NCBI GenBank assembly: GCA_035290965.1 | Contig: DATDTD010000049.1 | Location: 1 to 14,557, forward strand | Origin: JAGVNX01 sp035290965 | GTDB lineage: Archaea; Iainarchaeota; Iainarchaeia; Iainarchaeales; GCA-2688035 | Length of the DNA: 14,557 nucleotides | Reading direction: 5' to 3' | In this document: positions 1 to 6,591 of the stretch, piece after piece | Position numbering within the stretch: the stretch's first letter is position 1 | Layout: every line of letters begins with the position of its first letter | Position numbers and translations under genes: made by a program | Notes under the pieces: generated by a model | The model's input: the letters and a program-made list of their open reading frames with translations, nothing else | Database searches by the model: none | Told to the model about the DNA's origin: nothing

Positions 1-1
1 T

Positions 2-787
2 TTTGCCATGAATTTCGGCGTATTGTTAATGCTGTTGAATTTAATGGGCCTGCTGGGAAGCTTTGCTTCTGCAATTGCGGCACTGCTTGAATTTGCCGCG
101 GCTGTTTCTTTTGTTTTTGGAATAAGACTGTTTGCAAAGCCCGAAGTTGACTTAAGCCGGGAGAGCCTTGACAGAAGCTATGAAAAATTTGTAAAGGTTG
201 CATTTGCCTGGCTTTTGTTTTCCTCTGCAATGCTTTTCATTATTGAATTTTACAAATTTGCCGCAGGCGCCGCAGTAGAACACGCCTTTGTCGGCGCATA
301 CAGGCATGCACTGACAGTCGGTTTTGCAAGCATGATGATTTTTGGCTATGCAACAAGAATAATCCCTGTTTTTAAGGGAGTGGAAATTCACAGCAAAAAA
401 CTCATTGACGCGGCTTTTTGGCTTGTCAACATCGGAAACATTTTCAGGGTTGCAGGGCAGATTTTTGCCGGGTTTTTTGGAGGAATTTTTTTTGCAATCA
501 TAGGAATTTCCGGCTTCATAGAATTGGCTGGAATTATTGCATTCGGCTTTAATATCTGGAAAACCCTTGGCAGGGAATACGAAGAAACCAGGCCTGTTGA
601 TTTGAAGAAAGAAAAAATCATGCGGACTGCGCCCAAAATAAGCCCGGATGAAATAAACAAGAATACAATTGTTTTTGATGTTTTGGAGTCCTATCCGAAT
701 GCCCTTGATTTTTTTGTAAGCCGCGGCTTTGGCACTCTGCGCAACCCTGTTTTGAGGAACACTGTTGCAAAAGCCACTTCAATTTGA
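2..787 (+). CDS. NnrS-like multi-pass membrane protein with C-terminal DUF1858-like domain (5' partial, ends at in-frame TGA)
   Basis: The reading frame is open to the left edge. The first ATG is at 8, but the true start is probably outside the window because NnrS-family proteins are usually near 380-400 residues. Counting from the ATG, hydrophobic segments lie near residues 5-43, 64-84, 98-118, 130-150 and 158-183. The segment with RHALTVG, a Met-rich stretch and RIIP (about 99-121) resembles the conserved His-containing helices of NnrS, a haem/copper-associated membrane family linked to nitric-oxide stress. Residues from about 215 (ISPDEI to RNTVAKATSI) resemble the start of a DUF1858 domain as found fused to such proteins. 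The frame then meets TGA at 785-787, although the domain visibly continues (next entry). The glutamine amidotransferase gene follows in the same orientation. The NnrS assignment comes from motif resemblance and is moderate; a role in NO response is family-based inference. Confidence 0.6.
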   Translation, partial: FAMNFGVLLMLLNLMGLLGSFASAIAALLEFAAAVSFVFGIRLFAKPEVDLSRESLDRSYEKFVKVAFAWLLFSSAMLFIIEFYKFAAGAAVEHAFVGAYRHALTVGFASMMIFGYATRIIPVFKGVEIHSKKLIDAAFWLVNIGNIFRVAGQIFAGFFGGIFFAIIGISGFIELAGIIAFGFNIWKTLGREYEETRPVDLKKEKIMRTAPKISPDEINKNTIVFDVLESYPNALDFFVSRGFGTLRNPVLRNTVAKATSI

Positions 788-862
788 AAGGCGTGCAGGC
801 TGCACGGCATTGCAGCCGAAGAATTTATCAAAGAATTAAAAAAAAATATAAAAGGCGGCTGA
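788..862 (+). pseudogene. Continuation of the DUF1858-like domain after an in-frame TGA
   Basis: In the same frame as the upstream gene, codons after the TGA read KACRLHGIAAEEFIKELKKN and a few more residues. They end in a TGA at 860-862, directly abutting the ATG at 863. DUF1858 domains normally end with a segment of the form TVTLEQACRIHGVDLEEFL, so these 24 codons look like the missing end of the domain. The interrupted codon sits where Glu, Lys or Gln is usual. Explanations are a nonsense mutation, a base-call or assembly error, or readthrough. The tail has no start codon of its own and cannot be an independent gene. Confidence 0.65.
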
Positions 863-1612
863 ATGGCTTTAAGAAAAAAAATCAAAAGCCAAAGCAAAAA
901 CAGGGTCTTGATTGTGCAGAATTCTGAAAGCGAAGGCCCGGGCCTGCTGGAACTTGTGCTTAAAAAAAACAGGATTACTTATAAAACAGTTGATTTGGGC
1001 AGAGATGCCGAAATTCCAAACTTCTCTGATTATTCCGCAGTGATTGTGCTCGGCGGCCCTGACAGCGCAAACGACAGGGCAGAAAAAATTCTTGGCGAAC
1101 TAAAAAAAACAAAGGAAGCCATTGATGCAGGGATTCCCTTTCTCGGCATCTGCCTCGGAATGCAGGTTCTTGTAAAGGCTGCGGGCGGGGAAGTGCTCAA
1201 AAACAGCGTTAAAGAAATCGGGTGGAAAGATTTTGAAGGAAAATATTTTAACATCAGCCTGACGGAACAGGGGAAAAAAGACGCGCTTTTCAGCAATCTC
1301 GGCGCAGAGCTGAAAATATTCCAGCTCCACGGCGAAACAGTGAAACTTCCTGAGGATGCAGTTCTGCTTGCAAGTGGAAAGCACTGCAAAAACCAGGCTG
1401 TCAGGGTCGGAAAGAATGCTTATGGAATCCAGGGGCATTTTGAGTTGACGCGGGAAATGCTCGTGGAATGGATTGCCTCTGATCCCGATTTGCGCGCACT
1501 CAATCAGGATTCGTTAATGGAAAGCTACCTGAAAATCGCGGCAGAGTACAACAACACAGGAAAGAAGTTATTTGAAAATTTTTTGCGGATTGCAAAATTG
1601 CGGGCTGATTAA
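863..1612 (+). CDS. Class I glutamine amidotransferase (GMP synthase-like GATase domain protein)
   Basis: A 249-residue stand-alone class I glutamine amidotransferase domain, which hydrolyses glutamine and passes ammonia to a partner reaction. The oxyanion-strand motif LGGPDS is at 63-68 and the nucleophile elbow GICLGMQ gives Cys97. The His/Glu of the triad are H192 and E194 in YGIQGHFE, where most relatives have QFHPE. There is no ATP-pyrophosphatase or synthetase domain. Archaeal GMP synthase is often split, but the GuaA glutaminase subunit is nearer 190 residues. The longer tail (195-249) and altered His motif fit the general COG0518 'GMP synthase-like' group better, and the amino-group acceptor is unknown. 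ATG 863 abuts the stop of the upstream frame, so the two genes are probably cotranscribed; AATATAAAAGG at 845-855 could alternatively be a TATA box. The gene ends in TAA just ahead of a hairpin. Confidence 0.8.
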   Translation: MALRKKIKSQSKNRVLIVQNSESEGPGLLELVLKKNRITYKTVDLGRDAEIPNFSDYSAVIVLGGPDSANDRAEKILGELKKTKEAIDAGIPFLGICLGMQVLVKAAGGEVLKNSVKEIGWKDFEGKYFNISLTEQGKKDALFSNLGAELKIFQLHGETVKLPEDAVLLASGKHCKNQAVRVGKNAYGIQGHFELTREMLVEWIASDPDLRALNQDSLMESYLKIAAEYNNTGKKLFENFLRIAKLRAD

Positions 1613-1615
1613 AAC

Positions 1616-1634
1616 ACAGGCGATTGCCTGTTTT
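1616..1634. terminator. Hairpin terminator between convergent genes
   Basis: ACAGGC (1616-1621), loop GATT, GCCTGT (1626-1631), then TTTT. A-rich sequence on the left gives a U-run on the other strand too, so it could serve both the amidotransferase gene (+, ends 1612) and the small membrane protein gene (-, ends 1633). The 6-bp stem is perfect. Function is inferred from position. Confidence 0.5.
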
Positions 1635-1845
1635 AAAAATAGAGCAGCAATCCCAAGGAGCCGTGGATTATTGCAAAGATTATTGAAACAATTGCCATGC
1701 TCTTGTGCCACTTGAACTGCACTTTGTGCCTGCGCAGAAAAAATCCCAGAACAGCAGTAATCAGGAAGCAGGAAATAGTAATAATCCCAAGATACCAGAT
1801 AAGCGGCTTTCCCAAAATCAAGAAATAGCTTATTTCCTGCAGCAT
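1633..1845 (-). CDS. Small three-helix membrane protein with a His-x13-His helix
   Basis: A 70-residue, strongly hydrophobic protein. Helices lie near residues 3-20, 21-37 and 48-69, with a basic His-containing link RRHKVQFKW (38-46). The last helix begins WHKSMA and holds H47 and H61, 14 residues apart. In cytochrome b-type and ferric-reductase-type helices, two His with this spacing ligate haems on the two sides of the membrane. A small b-haem protein, perhaps acting as an oligomer, is therefore possible but unproven. I do not recognise a named family. The ATG at 1845 lies about 35 bp from an A/T box at 1876-1884, which suggests a nearly leaderless transcript. The gene lies near an NnrS-like gene, whose family also binds haem, but on the opposite strand. 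Confidence 0.65.
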   Translation of the reverse strand: MLQEISYFLILGKPLIWYLGIITISCFLITAVLGFFLRRHKVQFKWHKSMAIVSIIFAIIHGSLGLLLYF

Positions 1846-1875
1846 TCAACCACTCTACAAAACAATGCTGTTGGG

Positions 1876-1884
1876 ATATTTAAT
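1876..1884. promoter_or_regulatory. Shared TATA box for divergent genes (1845- and 1911+)
   Basis: ATATTTAAT reads ATTAAATAT on the other strand, so it is TATA-like in both directions. It is the only strong box in the 65-bp gap and lies about 31-35 bp from each start codon. That predicts transcription starts within roughly 5-10 nt of both start codons. The upstream AAAAGA on the minus side is a better TFB-recognition (BRE) candidate than the plus side's TTGGG, so the minus direction may be stronger. Confidence 0.55.
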
Positions 1885-1910
1885 TCTTTTTGCGCTATTC
1901 TTTTTATAGC

Positions 1911-2780
1911 ATGAAGCCAATGCCAATAATCGATGCGCACACGCACATGATTTCAAGGGGGGTATTTGAAAAAATGAAAGAGCGCGCAGCAGGCAGAATT
2001 CCCAAAGATTTCAAACCCATGCAGAAGATTGTGGAGGATTTTGAAAAAAGCATGCAGGAAAATATTTCTGCATGGGAAAAGGCTGCAGAAGAACAGGGGC
2101 TTGAAAAAATCTTTTTCATGGCAACAAGTCCCGGCAACAAGGAATTTGCGGATTTCATTAATGCATCTGAAAAATTTGTCGGCATTGCGAAAGTAAACCC
2201 TCTTGAAAAAAACGCAAAAAAGATTCTGGAAAAAGACATTTCACATGGTTTCAAGGGAATAAAACTTTATCCCGTTTCAGGAAAATTTCATTTGAACGAC
2301 AAAAAAGCCCTCTGGGTTTTTGAATTTGCAGCTGAAAAAAATCTCCCGATAGTAATCCATTCGGGAGTCAGCCTCGGCTATGATTCTGATTTGCTTTTCG
2401 GAAACCCGCTTGAAATAGATGCTGTTGCAAGGGATTATCCTGATTTGAAAATCGGGTTTGCGCATTTCGGCACGACTTTTTTCAGGGAAGCGCTCATGCT
2501 TGCATATTCAAGGGAGAATATTTTTTTGGATTCGTCGGGAAAAAGCGGCTGGATAAAATTTCTGCCATACAAGGCGGATTTAAAAAGTGTTTTTGAAAAA
2601 GCCCTCGAGGTTTTCGGTTCAGACAGGATTCTTTTTGGAAGCGATACAAGAATTTTTCCCGAAGGATACAGAAAGCAGGTTCTGGAACAGCAGCTGCAGA
2701 TTCTGCAGGAACTTGAATTAAACGATTCCGAAATAAAAAAGATTTTTTACGGGAACGCAAAAAGAGTTTTTAAAATCTGA
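1911..2780 (+). CDS. Amidohydrolase-2 family TIM-barrel metal-dependent hydrolase
   Basis: 289 residues from ATG 1911, matching the length of the amidohydrolase-2 family (PF04909/COG2159) of predicted TIM-barrel hydrolases and decarboxylases. Metal-site signatures appear in order: H10-x-H12 (IIDAHTH) on strand 1, His150 in PIVIHSG, His185 in IGFAHFG and Asp245 in LFGSDT. Strand motifs such as VGIAKVNP and KGIKLYPV also fit the family. The substrate cannot be told from sequence. An in-frame TTG at 1890 would add seven residues, but ATG 1911 is preferred. It places IIDAHTH near the N terminus as usual and lies about 31 bp from the A/T box at 1876-1884, consistent with a leaderless or very short-leader mRNA. 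The product is probably cytoplasmic. valS follows 60 bp downstream with its own TATA candidate. Confidence 0.85.
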   Translation: MKPMPIIDAHTHMISRGVFEKMKERAAGRIPKDFKPMQKIVEDFEKSMQENISAWEKAAEEQGLEKIFFMATSPGNKEFADFINASEKFVGIAKVNPLEKNAKKILEKDISHGFKGIKLYPVSGKFHLNDKKALWVFEFAAEKNLPIVIHSGVSLGYDSDLLFGNPLEIDAVARDYPDLKIGFAHFGTTFFREALMLAYSRENIFLDSSGKSGWIKFLPYKADLKSVFEKALEVFGSDRILFGSDTRIFPEGYRKQVLEQQLQILQELELNDSEIKKIFYGNAKRVFKI

Positions 2781-2807
2781 ATAGCCCTGATTCCTGCTTA
2801 AAACCAA

Positions 2808-2816
2808 TTTTTTTAA
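2808..2816 (+). promoter_or_regulatory. Candidate TATA box for valS
   Basis: TTTTTTTAA lies about 27 bp upstream of the GTG at 2841. That predicts initiation at or next to the start codon and favours GTG 2841 over the in-frame TTG at 2850. The sequence is only T/A-rich, so the call is weak. Confidence 0.4.
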
Positions 2817-2840
2817 CACTTTGCAAGCATTGTTTCTTGA

Positions 2841-5234
2841 GTGGTTTTTTTGGCTCTTTCTATAAGGGAATGGAACAGGGAAATTGAAAGGCGGATTGCG
2901 GAAAAATGGCAGGCGCAGAAAGCCTATAAATTCAATCCTGCTGCGAAAAAAAAGATTTTCTCCATAGACACTCCGCCGCCGTATGTCAACACTCCGATTC
3001 ACATTGGGCAGGCAACAACCTATGTTTTAATGGATTTTTTTGCGCGCTACAAGCGCATGAAAGGATTCGAGGTTATTTTTCCTTTGGGACTGGACAGAAA
3101 CGGCCTGCCTATTGAAATGGCTGCGGAAAAAAAATTCGGGATAAAGCTCAATGAAACTCCAAGGGAAGAGTTCATTGAAAAATGCAGGAAAGTCCTCGAG
3201 GAAAGCAGTTCAGAATCAATTGATTCATATCTCAAGCTGGGGATAAGCTTCAATTCCTGGAATCCCGGAGAAGAAATAGGCGCAATGTATCTTACTGATT
3301 CTCCGGAATACAGGGCTTTGACTCAGGGAACATTCATTGACTTGTGGAAAAAAGGGCTTGTTTACGAGGATGAACGAATTACGAATTACTGTCCTGGATG
3401 TCGGACAACAATTGCGGATTCTGAAGTTGAATACGAGGACCTGCCGTCAAAATTCAGCGACATAAAATTCAGGGTAAAGGAAACAGGCGAGGAAATAATT
3501 ATCGGGACTACAAGGCCCGAGCTTGTCTGCACATGCGGAATGATAATCTTCAATCCGCAGGATGAGAGATACAGGCATCTGAACGGGAAAACAGCAATAT
3601 CCCCGATTTTTGAAAAAGAAATTCAGATAAAGGCGCATCCAATGGCTGAAATAGAAAAGGGAACAGGGCTTGTAATGATGTGCTCTGCCGGAGACCTGTC
3701 GGATATAAGGTTTTTCAGGGAGCAGAATTTAGAGCCTGTAATTGCAATCGGAATTGACGGAAAAATGAACAAAAATGCAGGCTTTCTGGAAGGATTGAAA
3801 GTGAGAGAGGCGCGCGAAAAAATGGTTGAGGAACTGCGCTCAAGAAACCTTCTTGAGGGGCAGAAAAGCGTTACTCATCGAACTCCCGTCTGCGAGAGAA
3901 GCAAGGATGAAATAGAATTTATTTCAATGCGGGAATTTTACCTTAAGCAGGTGCAGTTCAAGCCGAAAATGAGGGAGCTTGCAAAAAAAATAAATTTTTT
4001 CGATTCAAAGAGCAGGCAGATTTTTCTGGACTGGATTGACTCTGTTTCAATCGACTGGCCGATTTCAAGGAGAAGGTATTATGCGACTGAAATTCCTTTA
4101 TGGTACTGCAAAAAATGCGGCAATGCAATTGTCCCTCCAAAGGGAAAATATTACATGCCATGGAAGGAAAACCCTCCGATTAAAAAATGCCCGAAGTGCG
4201 GTGCGGCTGAATTCAGGGGAGAGGAAAGAGTTTTCGACACATGGTTTGATTCATCCAACAGCCCGCTTTACATTCTGGGATATGAAAGAAATCCAAAATT
4301 TTTCAAAAAAGCCTTTCCATGCTCTCTGAGGCCGCAGGGAAAAGACATAGTAAGGACATGGCTGTATTACACTGTGCTCAAGGCTTTTTTGCTCACTGGA
4401 AAATGCGTTTTTGAGGATGCATGGATAAATTACCACATTGTTGATGAAAAAGGAAACAAGATGAGCAAGAGCAGGGGAAACGGAATCGACCCTCACGACG
4501 TATTGGAAAAATTCGGGGCAGAGCCATTCAGATTATGGAGCACGATTGAAGGGGATCTGACAAAAACAGATTTCCGGTGCAGCTTTGAAAGAATACAGGG
4601 AGCGCAGAAAACGCTTGTAAAACTGCTGAACGTTGCAAGGTTTATTTCCTCCTTTGAAAAAACAAAAAAAGCAAAGCCGAAACTCAGGGAAATAGACAAA
4701 TGGATTCTTGAAGAAATGAATTCGCTTGTCGAATTTTCCGAAAAAAGCTTTGAAGAATACGATTTCCACAGCCCCGCTGCAAGAATAAAAAATTTTTTGT
4801 GGGAAACATTCGCCTCGCAGTATCTTGAAATCGCAAAATCAAGGGCTTACAACGACAAAAAAAGCTTTTCAAAGGCAGAACAGGAAGCCGCAATATTCAC
4901 GCTGAATTACTGCCTTGAAACAATGCTCAAGCTGCTTGCGCCAATACTGCCCATGCTCACTTATAAGATTTTTGCAGAACTCAGCGGTGGAAAAGACATT
5001 CACCTTGAAAAATTTCCCAAGGCAGTGAAAAAAACAAAACAGAATTTTTCCGCGCAGGAACTCTCTGATTTGAACAGCGCAGTCTGGAAGGCAAAAAAGG
5101 ATTCGGGAAAACGCCTCAAGGACGAGGTTGCGGAACTTGTAATTGAAAAAAAGTTTTCAGGCATTGAAAAAGATTTGAAGGAAATGCACAATGCAAAAAA
5201 AGTTTCCTTCGGAAAAACAGAAATAAAAATATGA
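2841..5234 (+). CDS. valS: Valine--tRNA ligase (archaeal-type ValRS)
   Basis: A 797-residue class Ia aminoacyl-tRNA synthetase that charges tRNA-Val and edits misacylated threonine. In order: an IDTPPP motif followed by the HIGH-box equivalent HIGQ (54-57), a first Cys-pair motif NYCPGC, and a CP1 editing domain containing GTTRPE and GTGLVMMC. Then come the catalytic-core motif WPISRRRYY (from 406), a zinc ribbon WYCKKCG with a later CPKCG, DTWFDSS, and the KMSKS loop intact at 540-544. A helical anticodon-binding domain ends the protein. The fourth HIGH residue is Gln rather than His. ValRS is preferred over Ile/Leu paralogues from the overall motif set, but the sequence is divergent. The likely start is GTG 2841; TTG 2850 is possible. 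It ends 5 bp from the convergent arginine decarboxylase gene, so the two 3' ends probably overlap in mRNA. Confidence 0.88.
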   Translation: MVFLALSIREWNREIERRIAEKWQAQKAYKFNPAAKKKIFSIDTPPPYVNTPIHIGQATTYVLMDFFARYKRMKGFEVIFPLGLDRNGLPIEMAAEKKFGIKLNETPREEFIEKCRKVLEESSSESIDSYLKLGISFNSWNPGEEIGAMYLTDSPEYRALTQGTFIDLWKKGLVYEDERITNYCPGCRTTIADSEVEYEDLPSKFSDIKFRVKETGEEIIIGTTRPELVCTCGMIIFNPQDERYRHLNGKTAISPIFEKEIQIKAHPMAEIEKGTGLVMMCSAGDLSDIRFFREQNLEPVIAIGIDGKMNKNAGFLEGLKVREAREKMVEELRSRNLLEGQKSVTHRTPVCERSKDEIEFISMREFYLKQVQFKPKMRELAKKINFFDSKSRQIFLDWIDSVSIDWPISRRRYYATEIPLWYCKKCGNAIVPPKGKYYMPWKENPPIKKCPKCGAAEFRGEERVFDTWFDSSNSPLYILGYERNPKFFKKAFPCSLRPQGKDIVRTWLYYTVLKAFLLTGKCVFEDAWINYHIVDEKGNKMSKSRGNGIDPHDVLEKFGAEPFRLWSTIEGDLTKTDFRCSFERIQGAQKTLVKLLNVARFISSFEKTKKAKPKLREIDKWILEEMNSLVEFSEKSFEEYDFHSPAARIKNFLWETFASQYLEIAKSRAYNDKKSFSKAEQEAAIFTLNYCLETMLKLLAPILPMLTYKIFAELSGGKDIHLEKFPKAVKKTKQNFSAQELSDLNSAVWKAKKDSGKRLKDEVAELVIEKKFSGIEKDLKEMHNAKKVSFGKTEIKI

Positions 5235-5239
5235 AAAAT

Positions 5240-5782
5240 TCATGGCACAAAAACAGCGGCAGCAATCACTGTCACCCAGTCTGTTCCTTTTGTTCCGACA
5301 TAGGACTGGGTTGAATTGCAGGTTTTGACTATTTTTCCGGAAATCTTGTAGTACTGCTCTTTTTCCTTCCATTCCAATGCATCGGGCTGCTTTATTCCTA
5401 AAGTGCTTGCAAGCATGCTTGCGGCAAGGTCCTCTGCATAATCCCCGGATTCCTGCTCTGTCTGCCCGAAACTGTGGTGCTCTGAAATATAGCCGTGCTG
5501 TTCCTTGTCATCCGGAACAGCCATTCCTATTGATGCCGCCATGAGCCTGTTTGGTTCATTGCTTTCGTTCCTGCTCATTACGCAGAAAACAATTTCTCCA
5601 GGATGGAGTTCCTGCAGGCCCTTGTTTTTTGAAACAATCTGGCAGTCCGGAGGAAGAATGCTTGAAACAGTGACAAGGTTGAACTGCTGTATTCCCGCGT
5701 CGCGCAGTGCCATTTCAAAGCTGACGAGCTTTTCCTTGTGAATCCCGACCCCATTGGTAAAAAAAACTTTTTTTGGAATCAA
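5240..5782 (-). CDS. pdaD: Pyruvoyl-dependent arginine decarboxylase
   Basis: A 180-residue proenzyme that converts arginine to agmatine and CO2. Agmatine feeds polyamine synthesis and, in many archaea, agmatidine modification of tRNA-Ile. The self-cleavage site is visible in LVTVSSILPP. Cleavage between Ser40 and Ser41 would give a beta chain and an alpha chain whose N-terminal serine becomes the pyruvoyl group, as in the Methanocaldococcus jannaschii enzyme. GVGIHKEKL (11-19) and the block HGYISEHH (96-103), which probably holds the catalytic Glu, are also typical. Length and end-to-end similarity indicate a complete gene. The start is TTG at 5782: an in-frame TGA lies 9 nt upstream, and a GGTGAG Shine-Dalgarno site (5788-5793) sits 5 nt ahead. 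It is the last gene of the probable 8652-5240 operon, 97 bp after dedA. Confidence 0.93.
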   Translation of the reverse strand: MIPKKVFFTNGVGIHKEKLVSFEMALRDAGIQQFNLVTVSSILPPDCQIVSKNKGLQELHPGEIVFCVMSRNESNEPNRLMAASIGMAVPDDKEQHGYISEHHSFGQTEQESGDYAEDLAASMLASTLGIKQPDALEWKEKEQYYKISGKIVKTCNSTQSYVGTKGTDWVTVIAAAVFVP

Positions 5783-5787
5783 TGTTT

Positions 5788-5793
5788 CTCACC
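5788..5793 (-). promoter_or_regulatory. Shine-Dalgarno site fixing the TTG start of pdaD
   Basis: On the minus strand GGTGAG lies 5 nt ahead of the TTG at 5782 and can pair with the 3' end of archaeal 16S rRNA (AUCACCUCC). This supports the non-ATG start. Confidence 0.65.
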
Positions 5794-5879
5794 GTGAATT
5801 TGAAAAAAGAAAGTGCGATTTTTTCAAAAAAGAATTAATATATTATTCATGATAAGTATAAAAACATTCCTGAAAAAAA

Positions 5880-6554
5880 CTATTTTTTTCCAAAAGCCTT
5901 TCGTGGCATTTGATTTTTTCTTTTTTTAAGACAGTGCTTCAAGACTCCAAAGCCGGCCGGCAGGAGAGAAATAATTATTATTGCAATTATTACCAGAGAA
6001 AGGTTTTCCTTTATAGCAGGAATATTGCCGAAAAGATATCCTACAAAAACGAATAATCCGGCCCAAAAAATGCCGCCCGTGACGTTGTATATTGCGAATT
6101 TTTGGTAATCCATTTTTGCAATTCCCGCTACAAAAGGAGCAAAAGTCCTTATTATTGGCAGGAATCTTGCCAAAATAATTGTTTTTGCCCCGTGTTTTTC
6201 ATAAAACTTGTTTGCTTTTTCCAGGTATTCCCTTTTTAGGAAAGGGATTTTTTTGTTGAACAATTTTTCCCCTAAAAAATGCCCAATCCAATAATTTACA
6301 GTGTCTCCCAATATTGCCGCAACTGAAAAAATAACAAAAAGAAGCCAGACATTGAGCAGGTCCCCTGCCGCCAGTATGCCTGTTGCCAAAAGCAGCGAGT
6401 CTCCCGGGAGAAATGGCGTAAAAACCAATCCGGTTTCGGAGAAAACAATCAGAAAAAAAATAAAATAAATCCAGCCGCCAAAAATTTGAACCAATTCTTT
6501 AACAGCCTGCTCTGTATTTAGAATTAATTCCAGCAAAAAAGACAAAGAGTCCAT
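5880..6554 (-). CDS. DedA/SNARE-associated (VTT-domain) family membrane protein
   Basis: A 224-residue polytopic membrane protein of the DedA family (PF09335). Members include the undecaprenyl-phosphate flippase UptA and related lipid transporters, and archaeal members may recycle polyprenyl carriers. Conserved features are present: Glu40 in FSETG, the re-entrant loop FLPGDS (48-53), GD with a following NYWIG (83-91), and the R130-P133-R136-P140-G144 pattern in ARFLPIIRTFAPFVAG. Hydrophobic segments lie near 28-45, 52-64, 70-92, 124-145, 158-176 and 185-205. The tail is lysine/arginine-rich and probably cytoplasmic. The start ATG 6554 lies 37 bp after the enolase stop with a GGAAG site just upstream, fitting cotranscription with eno. 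Family assignment is secure; substrate is not shown. Confidence 0.9.
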   Translation of the reverse strand: MDSLSFLLELILNTEQAVKELVQIFGGWIYFIFFLIVFSETGLVFTPFLPGDSLLLATGILAAGDLLNVWLLFVIFSVAAILGDTVNYWIGHFLGEKLFNKKIPFLKREYLEKANKFYEKHGAKTIILARFLPIIRTFAPFVAGIAKMDYQKFAIYNVTGGIFWAGLFVFVGYLFGNIPAIKENLSLVIIAIIIISLLPAGFGVLKHCLKKRKNQMPRKAFGKK

Positions 6555-6591
6555 TTAATCTTCCTTTTAAAAATAAAAAAGAATTCGGCTT

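Noticed and set aside
785..787. Selenocysteine codon or UGA recoding across the genome
   Set aside because: The residue position is normally charged, not Cys. No SECIS-like hairpin is obvious, and other genes here use TGA as a true stop next to unrelated or opposing genes.
863..1612. Calling the amidotransferase the GuaA glutaminase subunit of GMP synthase
   Set aside because: It is longer than that subunit and has GHFE rather than the usual FHPE, with no synthetase partner nearby; a general GATase name is safer.
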